Assembly (NCBI RefSeq): GCF_963259705.1
Contig: NC_081840.1
Span: forward strand, 100,732,626-100,796,625
Length of the DNA: 64,000 bases
Origin: Myotis daubentonii
Lineage: Eukaryota > Chordata > Mammalia > Chiroptera > Vespertilionidae
Direction: 5' to 3'
The notes below the pieces were generated by a model that was not told the DNA's origin, did not search any database, and was given only the letters and a program-made list of their open reading frames with translations. Within the stretch, counting starts at the first letter, position 1. Every line of letters starts with the position of its first letter. The translations under genes and the position numbers were made by a program. Shown in pieces: positions 55,355 to 64,000 of this stretch.

Positions 55355-55510
55355 CGAAGACCCAGCGGCCTCGCGGAAGCAGCTTCCTCTTCGCCCAGCC
55401 CGGGGCGGCGGGACGCCGAAGCGAGCCTGAAGGGCTCTCACAGGGTACCGGCCGCCTCCGGCCGGTTCCCGCAGACTAGTCTCCGCGGGAGGTTAAGTTC
55501 CAGGGCACGT
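55355..55510 (-). other. ARHGAP12: Probable non-coding exon 1 of ARHGAP12
   Basis: The sequence upstream of the donor at 55354 on the minus strand is GC-rich and lacks a conserved ATG frame joining exon 2. The right-hand limit (start of transcription) is an estimate. Confidence 0.5.
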
Positions 55511-55544
55511 CAGAGCGCGCCGGCGCGGGGGCGGGGCGGGTGGC

Positions 55545-55578
55545 TCACGTGACGGTGGGGCGGGGCCAAATCACGTGA
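55545..55578. promoter_or_regulatory. Paired TCACGTGA E-boxes
   Basis: Two identical palindromes TCACGTGA at 55545-55552 and 55571-55578, centres 26 bp apart, each followed by C (TCACGTGAC). They match E-boxes bound by USF or MiT/TFE factors (CLEAR consensus GTCACGTGAC with one mismatch). GC boxes surround them. Confidence 0.7.
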
Positions 55579-55733
55579 CGACGGGGCGGCGCGAGGTGGA
55601 TAGGCCTCTGCTGATACTGGAGGGGGAAGCCGAGGGAGGTCGAGGGAGGGGTCGAAGGACAGATGAGGGAGCGGCCGACTACGAGGGAGTGAGGACTTGG
55701 TAAACAGGGAGTGGGAAGCGCTGAGAAACCGTC

Positions 55734-56369
55734 GTGGGGAAAATGAGGGAAGGACGAACGGGAAACGGACCGAGCGCTAGGGTGGCAGGAATGAAGCCGA
55801 GGAAAGGCAGTGGCGCGGTGGGCCCTGCGCGCTCGTCCTCAGCCCCTGCCTGCTGGGAGCTGCTGAGCGAGGTCAGTTGTTCAGGGGCCTCAAAATCCCC
55901 GGGGACCTCAGTGGGAGGAAGTGGAACCCTGTAGACATTGAGCCCATTGCCCGGCCCATGCGGAGCTGTCCTTTGCCGGAGCCGCCAGAGCAGAGCGCTA
56001 GCTTGCTGTTCACACTCAGGGCGCAGGAGGCCCCTGGGGACCAGGAGCGGTGCTCCACGGTCGGGCGGGCGGCTTCAGAGCAGCATGACACCCACTCGTT
56101 CATCATTCAGCCATTCACGGAGCCAGCTGTGCCCATGCCCCACGGGGGCTGCAGTGTCCTCATTCCAGTTTGCAGTGTGGCAGCCCGGAATCCAGAAATC
56201 AGGCGTTAAAGGGTTTTCATTGGTGATCCTGTGTAGAGTTCTACTGGATTGGAAATCTAGAAAGAGACCTGACTTCTGCCATTGTCACTTCACCCTTTTC
56301 CACCTCAGCTATCAAAAGAGCGTGTTGACTGAACTTAGGGCTCCTTCTTCTAGTTATAAAATTCAATAA
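55734..56369 (+). other. GC-rich sequence with overlapping ORFs, divergent to ARHGAP12
   Basis: Plus-strand frames at 55734-55934, 55877-56209 (110 codons) and 55938-56369 (143 codons) overlap in a CpG-rich area. I recognise none of the proteins and see no domain. They may be chance frames of high GC or the first exon of a divergent non-coding RNA. Confidence 0.3.
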
Positions 56370-57599
56370 CTGAAAAACAACTAATAAGTACAGTATTAGG
56401 ACTTCAGAAACAACTCATTCAGTAACCAACTGTTGATTGTGGCTATTATGGCGCTGGGATGAGATTTTAAATTTTAATAATTGGCGTTAGGGGGAACAGC
56501 CAAGATATGATTCAAGAGCCACTCGCTGGAATTAGCTCTTTTCTGTTCTTCACCTCGTACTTGAAGATGCTATTGTGTCTGGCTTTCTTATCACAAGCTG
56601 AACTCCCAATTGCTTTTTAAAGGCTGCAAAGAACTCCCTAGGATATTGGCAAGACTTTAAAAGCTGTACTTTACCACCTTCTTACAAAATTAAATATAGT
56701 GGAGGGCTAACATTTTAGGATATTCTCCTGTCAGAAAGGAAAAATAAAATAAGTCTGAGACCATACTATATAATTGTACTTGCTACCACCCTTTCCTTGG
56801 CATTGATTGTCTTTTCTGTCTCTCTGTTTCCAACCTGTTGCCTTTTCTGTTCCCTTGTTCAGCATACTGAGTATTACTGCTGTTTGCTTCTGAAACTATT
56901 TTTTATAGAATCCCTTGTGATCTCTTTCTAGAAACAAAACAAAAGCAGACTGTAAAAAGGAAATTATGCCTTGATGGGAATGTGCCGGTAACCTTATCTT
57001 CCCCACTCTCCAAACCTGAATTAGACACCCTTGGTTTCAGCAACAGTTTGTATATACTTGTTGATCTTCCTGTAACCCTACTTCCTATTTCATAACCTAA
57101 TCTCAGATGATACCACAATGCCCAGAGTATGCTGATCACTATCAACAGCAGATGGAGTCAAATAAAAAGAGCTGTCACCCAAGTGTCTTGTTTTAAAAGG
57201 ACCTGATGGGGAGCTGTACAATTACTAGTATATGCAACATTGACTCTAGTTAGTTTTAAATAACAGTGGTAGCATATAACTGGCCCTTGTGCTCAGGCTC
57301 TCAACAGTTCAATTTCAGGATATTGCATGCAACTGGCTTCTTTCGAAGTATCAAAATGTACAGTTCAAATGTAAACTTCACAAAAACAGATATTTTAGTT
57401 TGATTTGTGTGTGAGAGAGAGGTTATATATTTCCCAAGTGCCTAAAAGCACTTGGCATGCAGTAGGTACACAATAAATTTCTGTTGAGTGTAGTTTTAGT
57501 GAACAAGTAGTCGGTAAATTGCTGAATAAACTTTATCCTGCTTTCTTTTTAATTCTTTAATAGGTAGCCCATTTTTCTTAGTGCATTTCTAAATGAAAA
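56370..57599. other. No recognisable feature
   Basis: Unique-looking upstream sequence; no coding or repeat assignment. Confidence 0.5.
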
Positions 57600-58140
57600 A
57601 GCATAAAATTATACCTGGCATCACTGCTTTGACTAGGCTATAAAGAAACAGGAATTTGTCAGTATCTATCAAAATTTCAAATGCATATGTACTCTGAACC
57701 TCCGATTTCACTTCTAGTGATTTATCCCACAGATATATTTTCACAAATGAGAAATTATAAAGTATTTCTTGTATTGCTGAAAATAACAAATTATTGGGAA
57801 CAACCTAAATATCCATCAATAGGACACTAAATTATGATATATCCATACATTTGGATATGTGTTATGTACTAATGGCTGTTAACAAAAATGACAAAGTTCC
57901 TTATGTTTTAATATTAAGATCTCCGAGATATTTTTTGTTGTTAAATGACAAAAAAGGCAGGAAAATGGTGCAAAATAATGTCTTGGCTTGTATATGCATT
58001 AAACTAGGACAAACTAATTGTTGAGGTGTAAGAAATCAGCAGATGGAAGATACAGGAAAGACTTTTCACTGTTTTCATATTTAAACTTTTGATATTCAAA
58101 ACATGAGAATGATTTACCTCTTCAAAAAGTATTTTTTAAA
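57600..58140 (+). repeat. Old L1-like 3' fragment
   Basis: GGAACAACCTAAATATCCATCAATAGG-type text, common in old L1 ends, with an AT-rich continuation. Diverged. Confidence 0.55.
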
Positions 58141-58154
58141 AGTTAAAAGTTTTC

Positions 58155-58410
58155 TGGCCCTCCCCGGTTTGTTTCAGTGGATAGAGCATCGGCCTGCAAA
58201 CCAAAGGGTCCCGGGTTCGATTCCAATCAAGGGCACATATCTCTGTTGCAGGCTCCTCCCCAGCCCAGGCCCTGGTCAGGGCTTGTGCAGGAGGCAACCA
58301 GTCGATGTGTTTCTCTCACATGGATATTTCTTTCTGTCTTTCCTTCTCTCTTCCACTCTCCCTAAAAAAATCATTGGAAAAAAGCCTCAGGTGAGGATTA
58401 ACAAAAAACA
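58155..58410 (+). mobile_element. Ves-type SINE variant
   Basis: Canonical head with extra CCCAGGCCCTGG block and a GGTGAGGATTAAC tail ending in an A-run. Confidence 0.85.
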
Positions 58411-58552
58411 AAAAAAAGCTTTCTCGTATCTCTACTTTGTTATTAAAACATTCAGGCTTCATCTATTTTATCAAATAATTTGCCTGTTTAGAATATGAGT
58501 AAAAGGTTAGCCAGTACATATATCAGAGAAACTTTTTAAAAACTCAGTTATT

Positions 58553-58778
58553 GCCTTGACCGGTTTGGCTCCGTGGATAGAGCGTCGGCCTGCGGACTGA
58601 AGGGTCCCAGGTTCGATTCCGGTCAAGGGCATGTACCTTGGTTGCGGGCACATCCCCATTGGGGGATGTGCAGGAGGCAGCTGATCGATGTTTCCCTCTC
58701 AGCGATGTTTCAAAGTCTCTATCCCTCTCCCTTCCTCTCTGTAAAAAATCAATAAAATATATTTAAAAAAAATAAATT
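58553..58778 (+). mobile_element. Ves SINE
   Basis: Near-consensus young copy; duplication AAAACTCAGTTATT at 58539-58552 and 58779-58792. Confidence 0.95.
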
Positions 58779-58792
58779 AAAACTCAGTTATT

Positions 58793-59254
58793 TTCATTAA
58801 GTTCAAATTGAACAATATCTATTCCTTACTGTAGTAACTTAGGATCCAGGTATTACATGTAAATTTTCAAAAGTACTTTCTTTCTCTTGAAGTAGAGCCT
58901 TACTTGAATGAGTTTTAACAACTTAGATCCTCTGTTTTAAATAATAAAATCAGGATTTCATGGACCATTTGTTCGTCTCCTATAAGATCAAGAAAACATG
59001 TTTGGGAGTGTGGGGGGAGACACTGAAGGCATGTGTTTCTGTGTGTATCTGTTCACCTGCCTACTTTGTAATGTCAACTCCCTCCGTTTCCAAGGGTTAC
59101 ACAGATGCTCCAGAAATGATTTTGCCTAATATGTTTCAGTATTTGATTACATTTATTTGTGAACTTAATTTACAAAAATCTCAAAGGGAATTATAGGCTA
59201 CGGTCACATTCAAATTTACATGACACCATCTCTTTAAGGATTTTTAAGAGATTG
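58793..59254. other. No recognisable feature
   Basis: AT-rich unique-looking sequence; short frames only. Confidence 0.5.
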
Positions 59255-59519
59255 ATTGATTTATTCATTTATTTATTTATTTATTTAATCAGTCCTCACC
59301 AGAGGATATTTTTTCTATTGATTTTCAGAGAGAGTGGAAAGGAGGGCAGAGGGAGAAAGAGAGAGAGAGAGAAGAGGAGAGAGAGAAACATCTATTTGAG
59401 AGAGACACATTGATTGGTTGCCTCCCACACAGCCCTGACCTGCAAACCAGGTATGGGCCCTTGACTGGAATTAAACCCTCAGGCCAATGCTCTAACCACT
59501 GAGCACGCCAGCCAGGGCT
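59255..59519 (-). mobile_element. Ves-type SINE variant
   Basis: Minus-oriented; (TTTA)n tail at 59268-59288, TCCTCACCAGAGGATAT, GA-rich region, then the head complement ending CAGCCAGGGC. Confidence 0.85.
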
Positions 59520-60416
59520 TAAGAGCTTAAGTAATGTTTTCTTGTACAATCTCACATTTTTGCTGCATAAATTTACATGATCAGTTTTTTTACAGTTACT
59601 AAAGACAAGCGCAAGCATAAGTAATTAGGACTAAAGGAAAAATTGCCACCTGGAGCTTTTTTCCAAAATTATCTAGCCACGCCTGCCTAACACAAGAAAA
59701 TTCGTAATTGACCTTAAAATTTAAACTATATAATTAGCCAATCAATAATTCAGATATATTTTAATTGATAATTTGTTCTGCTTATATCTTTTACATATGC
59801 ATTCATTTTAGTTTTATATATAACTCAGACTTAGATATAGGCATTAAGGAAATGATCCTAAAATTAATAATAATCAATAATCAGTAATTCATTATTAACC
59901 AATTTATACTGCATGAAAAACCTTTGATATTTGTCACAACTAGGCAGTAGTGCAAAGTTTCCATATGAACACAGGTGAGGTAGAAATAATATTTCTTGAT
60001 TTAAAAATAAAGATATTTCCTTAACTTTGGGAATAAGGCAAGGTTATCTGCTTTCACCACTTCTAGTCAACATTGTACTGGCAGTTCTAGAAGGTATCCA
60101 ACAGTAAATAAATGTGTAGATAAAACTTTATAAATTTATGTAATTTAATAAGTAGGTAAAACATCCAAGCAAATCACATTTCTTAAATCCATGAATCGGT
60201 ATATCCTTTTGGGTGGAAGGGATAAAGGAGATAAAAACACCTAGCCCAAAACCTTGCATTTGGTAGGTGGTCAGTAAATGATAAAGTTGAAGTTTTGTGT
60301 TTTTCAAATCTTAGTAAAAAAGTAATTTGTTATAAAGTAGTAGAAGTAGACCTTTACAGACTTATACAGGTAGGAGATGAAAATATACCTCTTTCTTAGT
60401 TTGGTTTCCTCTAGAA
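59520..60416. other. Mostly unassigned; short old L1 piece at 60000-60130
   Basis: The piece GAATAAGGCAAGGTTATCTG .. CAACATTGTACTGGCAGTTC is an L1 reverse-transcriptase relic. The rest is AT-rich and unassigned. Confidence 0.5.
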
Positions 60417-60725
60417 GAGTGGTTCTCAACCTGTGGGTCGCGACCCCTTTGGGGGTCGAATGACCCTTTCACAGGGGTCACCTAAGACCATCGGAAAACA
60501 CATATAATTACATACTGTTTTTGTGATTAATCACTATGCTTTAATTATGTTCAATTTGTAACAGTGAAAATACATCCTGCATATCAGATATTTACATTAT
60601 GATTCATAACAGTAGCAAAATTACAGTTATGAAATAGCAACGAAAATAATTTTATGGTTGGGAGTCACCACAACATGAAGAACTGTATTAAAGGGTCGCG
60701 GCATTAGGAAGGTTGAGAACCACTG
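60417..60725 (-). mobile_element. SPIN-like non-autonomous hAT transposon
   Basis: 309 bp. Right end, read on the minus strand: CAGTGGTTCTCAACCTTCC. Left end AGTGGTTCTCAACCTGTGGG with GTCGCGACCCC. Perfect 8-bp duplication CTCTAGAA at 60409-60416 and 60726-60733. The first base of the left end is mutated (G for C). The termini and interior agree with the remembered SPIN family, known for horizontal transfer among tetrapods including Myotis. No transposase inside. Confidence 0.88.
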
Positions 60726-60733
60726 CTCTAGAA

Positions 60734-60899
60734 GCTGACCTTGAAGCAAGGATTAAAGTGCAGTAAGTTTATTTGGGAAGTGTTGAGAGTGAGGAAATGA
60801 GAGGGAAGAAGGCAATCAATAAAGAGTGCTTAATTGAGCCACTGTGGGCAGTTGGAGGTTAATCCCACTAGGGAAATTCTGGGAGATAACCTCTCCTAC
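60734..60899. other. No recognisable feature
   Basis: Short unassigned stretch between the SPIN-like element and a Helitron. Confidence 0.4.
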
Positions 60900-61216
60900 C
60901 CTATAGAATAAAAGGGTAATATGCAAATCAACGAAGGGCAAAATAACCAGTCACTATGACATGCACTGACCACCAGGGGGCAGACGCTCAACGCAGGAGC
61001 TTCCCCCAGGCCCCAATCAGGTGATCAGGGCCTACCAGCCAACCTCTTGGTCCCTCCCCCACCAGCAGGCTCCAACTGCCCGATGGTGAATGGGGAACTG
61101 GAGATGGGTGGCGGTGGGGAGCAGGGCTGGCTGCTGGTAGCCAGGGAATATGGCTCTGATTGAGGCCAGGCCTAGGGTCCGTACCCATGCATGAATTTCG
61201 TGCACCGGGCCTCTAG
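60900..61216 (+). mobile_element. Non-autonomous Helitron
   Basis: Head CCTATAGAATAAAAGGGTAA, ATATGCAAATC, hairpin GCATGAATTTCGTGC, CTAG end at 61213-61216. Confidence 0.9.
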
Positions 61217-61284
61217 TTTTCAAATAAAATTGAGCAGCCCTAAGCTCAAATACAAGCTTGACTTTATGGGATTTTCAAAACATA

Positions 61285-61410
61285 CAGGATGTCCAAAAAA
61301 ATGGATTCACACTTTAGCAGCTGATAGCTCAATTTTGAAAATGGAATGTATTTTAATAAACACTGCCTTTATAATTATTCAAAGTGTGTGAATACATTTT
61401 GGGGGCACCC
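61285..61410. mobile_element. Mariner-type MITE
   Basis: Left end ACAGGATGTCC, right end GGGGGCACCCTA with TA flanks; interior matches 21928-22059 (CAGCTGATA; ATTTTGAAAATGG). Confidence 0.8.
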
Positions 61411-61552
61411 TATATATGTGCAGGATGGACCTGGCCATCATAATCATATTTTCCTGAAGATTTTGGATGAGTCCTCCAGCTCCACTGTAGCATGAGCCTA
61501 TCACTCTTTTAGTTGAGCATGTGAAAATTTAGATGGTTTGCAGTGTATGCAT
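61411..61552. other. No recognisable feature
   Basis: Unassigned sequence up to the LTR target duplication. Confidence 0.4.
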
Positions 61553-62518
61553 TGCTGGGGTCCAACCCCAGCAGGTCCAGGGGTCCCCAAAGGTGTGGAC
61601 GGAGTCGGCGAAGAAGGAATGACACAGAGACAGCATTCAGTTGATCAACAGCCTAGCCAGGATCTCTAGCCAAGTTCTGGTCAGGATCTCCAGCGAAGTT
61701 CTGGTTAGGATCTCCAGCCAGGTTCTGTGTCCATGTTCTCTTGCTAGATTCTCCAGCCAGGTTCTCCAGGTTCTGTAGCCATGTTCCCTCGCTAGGTTCT
61801 CCAGCCAGGTTCTGTCCAGGTTCTCCAGCCAGGTTCAGTCACCAGGTTCTAGTCAGGTTCTCTTGCCATGTTCTATCCAGGTTCTGTAGCCAGGTTCTGT
61901 CTCTAGGTTCTTCAGCCAGGTTCTCTCGCTAGGTTCTGTCTCTAGGTTCTGTTGCCAGTTTCTGTCCAGGATCTTTTGCCATGTTCTGTTTCTAGGTTCT
62001 GTCTCTAGGTTCTGTGGCCAGTTTCTGTCCAGGATCTTTTGCCATGTTCTCTCGCTAGGTTCTGTCTCTAGGTTCTGTCTCCAGTTTCTGTCCAGGATCT
62101 TTTGCCATGTTCTCTCCAGCGAAGTTCTTCTGTCTCTAGGTTCTGTGTAGGTTCTGTGTCTAGGTTCTGTGTCCTGTTGTCTTGTTACATCTGTATTTAT
62201 ACCAGTTGATTCCAATCCTATCAATCTCTATTCCAAAGGTTAGGGCGTTTCTTATCTCCATTCCAGGGAGTAAAGATTATGTAGCTTAAGCGTGATTGTT
62301 TGTAGTTAAAGTGATTAATTACCCGCCTGGCACTTAGTTAAGGGGTTTTATTCCCTCCCTAACTTCAGGGGAAAATCCCTACCTGGGGAAACAACCTTTC
62401 TCAGAGAGGTGACCTTGGTTAAAACACATAGTGCCAAGAAGGTGAGCAAACATATTAAGAACAGTATGCCATATATGCCAGGTCCCTTGAAACAGCAAGG
62501 ATGGACCAGCTCCCGGCA
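61553..62518 (-). mobile_element. Solo LTR with internal minisatellite
   Basis: Minus-oriented 966-bp LTR beginning TGCCGGGAGCTGG (62518) and ending CCCCAGCA (61553). 6-bp duplication ATGCAT at 61547-61552 and 62519-62524. TG..CA ends with a 6-bp duplication suit a class II (ERVK-like) element. A TATAAATA box lies at about 62193-62200 on the minus strand; the R/U5 side downstream of it is a tandem repeat. No internal viral genes remain: a recombination product. Confidence 0.87.
61674..62165 (-). repeat. Minisatellite in LTR R/U5 region
   Basis: Arrays of CCAGGTTCTGT-like 11-mers arranged in larger units of about 66 bp, visible as a 22-codon periodicity (TWQKILDRNW then QNLETEP) in a minus-strand frame. 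That frame is a by-product of the repeat. Confidence 0.9.
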
Positions 62519-62524
62519 ATGCAT

Positions 62525-63380
62525 GTACTGCCAACTAAAGCTAATAATTGTGTATAATACTGATTTGAGGGCTCAATCCTACAATTTTTCTCTATTCCAT
62601 ACTTAGGAAGAAACTTTTATTTTAATATTGTCAGAATTATGTTAAAACTATTAGAATATTAGAATGCTACATCTTTATTGCTATATAAAATAGATCTTTG
62701 TCATTTCCAAGTATCAATCCAAATGTGATTATATGACTATAAAACTGTACGTCAGATCAACTACAAATCAGCTACTTGCCAATAGAGACTATCCAAATAG
62801 CTAAAAACCAAGAAGTAAGAAAAAGAAAAAGAAAACAGAGGGAGTTGGTGCTCAAGCGGAACAGAGTTTAAGCACAAAACTTTTAGTCAATTTGAAGTTC
62901 TGATGAGTTCTGTCTGGTTATTCTCCATTTGCCAAACTACCAGACCCAGATCCAATTCTCTACCCTTCTCTCCTGTCCCATGCCTTGGAGGCTAACCCCT
63001 TGGAAACTGCATCCAAACCGGACTCCCTTGCCACGTGGCTTTTGGTTGTGAGGCACTGACAGAAGGCAGGGTAAAAGAGAAAGTTCAGGGTATTTATTTC
63101 CCTCCACTCCCTGCCTTGCCAAGATTCTGGTGGAAAGGTAGCTACTCACCTCCACAAATGCAGTTCCCTTTAACAGCTCTTTCATAGTTCCTGCTCACTC
63201 CAGGCTTTGGAACATTTGGTCTTTAATCATCTACCTAGAGGCCTAGGAGTGGGAATGGCTCCTGACTATACTCATCCCTGAGTGCCCACCACCCCCTATT
63301 GGTTCCCTTAGCCCTGTCCACACCCCTGTGAATAGTCCCATGGTTAAATCTGCTTCCATTAAATTCTTCTAAGTGAACCA
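62525..63380. other. No recognisable feature
   Basis: About 850 bp of unassigned sequence with short frames only. Confidence 0.5.
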
Positions 63381-63727
63381 TCCTATAAAATAAAGAGGTA
63401 ATATGCAAATTGACCCTCACGCCTTCACACCATCACAAGATGGCCGCCCCCATGTCGTCACAAGATGGCCGCCCCCACATTGTCACAAGATGACTGGCAG
63501 GGGAGGGCAGTGGGGGGCAGGGGGTGTACAGGGGAGTGCAGTTGGGAGCGATCGGGCCGGCAGGGGAGCGGTTAGGGGCGATCAGTCTGGCAGGGGAGCG
63601 GTTAGGGGGCGATCTGGCTGGCAGGCAGGCGAGTGGTTAGGAGCCAGCAGTCCCAGATTGGAGAGGGTGCAGGCTGGGCTGAGGGACACCCCCTGCAGTG
63701 CACGCATTTCGTACACCAGGCCTCTAG
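63381..63727 (+). mobile_element. Non-autonomous Helitron
   Basis: Head TCCTATAAAATAAAGAGG, ATATGCAAATTG, tandem CACAAGATGGCCGCCCCCA units (three copies, the last diverged), GGCAGGGGAGCG repeats, terminal hairpin region and CTAG at 63724-63727. Confidence 0.88.
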
Positions 63728-63824
63728 TTTACTGATAATGACCCTGACTAATACATCAGTGGTTAACTGTTTTCCTAATCAGGAACAGTTTATAAATATT
63801 TACAGGTCTTTGATCATTTTTTTA

Positions 63825-64000
63825 AATAGATGTTTTTAATCCTCACCTAAGGACATATTAATTTTTTTATTTTTATTTTTATTTTTAGACATAGAGAGAG
63901 AGACAGAGACAGAGAGTGAGAAACAGCAACGTGAGAGAGAAACATTGATTGGTTGCCTCCAGCATGGGCCCTGACCAGGGATCAAACCTGCAAGCTGGGC
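63825..64000 (-). mobile_element. Ves-type SINE, cut by window end
   Basis: Minus-oriented: TTAATCCTCACCTAAGGAC tail, AG-rich region, then head complement (CCCTGACCAGGGATCAAACC) running off the window. Confidence 0.85.

Larger units (their letters stand above)
55000..55870 (-). promoter_or_regulatory. ARHGAP12: CpG-island promoter of ARHGAP12
   Basis: A GC- and CpG-rich block unlike the AT-rich surroundings, with GC boxes (GGGGCGGGGC at about 55529 and 55558) and no TATA box. On the minus strand, a donor-like TTCG|GTAAGATGG marks the end of a short non-coding first exon (last base 55355). Transcription probably starts at about 55400-55510. Its orientation and its 27-kb distance from the coding exon fit ARHGAP12; no transcript data were available. 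Confidence 0.8.

Noticed and set aside
54948..55441. Minus-strand ORFs in the CpG island as an ARHGAP12 N-terminal extension
   Set aside because: They cross the inferred exon 1 donor and do not join in frame to exon 2; high GC alone produces such frames.
61674..62224. CRISPR-like array or a 123-codon repeat protein
   Set aside because: Units are contiguous with no unique spacers, and the frame arises from the repeat period being divisible by three within an LTR. This is a mammalian minisatellite.

Overview
This is nuclear DNA from a mammal, almost certainly a vespertilionid (vesper) bat. The evidence is many tRNA-headed Ves-type SINEs, HeliBat-like Helitrons (TC start, GCACGAA/TTCGTGC hairpin, CTAG end), several young hAT and mariner copies, a SPIN-like hAT element, and HAL1 'half-LINEs' with open ORF1. 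I see no bacterial genes, CRISPR array or operon.

Only one host protein-coding gene is recognisable: ARHGAP12 (Rho GTPase-activating protein 12), on the minus strand. Its CpG-island promoter and probable non-coding exon 1 lie at about 55.0-55.9 kb, with a donor after 55355. Intron 1 is about 27 kb long and the first coding exon is 28306-27632 (SH3 domain), ending at a consensus donor. Everything from 0 to 27.6 kb is therefore intron 2 or later, and everything above about 55.6 kb lies upstream of the gene. A broken processed copy of RPL26 sits in intron 1.

Layout: 0-18 kb is a dense LINE nest (L1 ends, degraded ORF1 units, a HAL1 inserted into another HAL1, an L1 ORF2 carrying a Helitron and a scrambled insertion, two hAT elements with perfect 8-bp target duplications). 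18-22 kb holds SINEs, a hexanucleotide repeat, ancient repeats, a Tigger-like element and back-to-back Helitrons. 22.2-27.0 kb is a defective gammaretroviral sequence running from R to R plus poly(A) and flanked by a 14-bp duplication, that is, a LINE-style retrocopy of a retroviral transcript. 27.6-55.4 kb is ARHGAP12 exon 2 and intron 1, with SINEs, Helitrons, two more HAL1 copies, a near-perfect palindromic hAT relic and a large inverted duplication (46.8-51.5 kb) split by a HAL1. 55-64 kb is the promoter, unique sequence, a SPIN-like element, Helitrons and a solo LTR containing a minisatellite.

The strongest unusual observations are (1) the R-to-R retroviral retrocopy, (2) the inverted duplication whose inner arms look identical while its outer arms have diverged, (3) the patchwork insertion inside the L1 at 16.67-16.90 kb, (4) two intact 282-residue HAL1 ORF1 genes, and (5) the solo LTR with an internal tandem array. 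All identities come from reading the sequence and from remembered family features; no alignment or database search was run.
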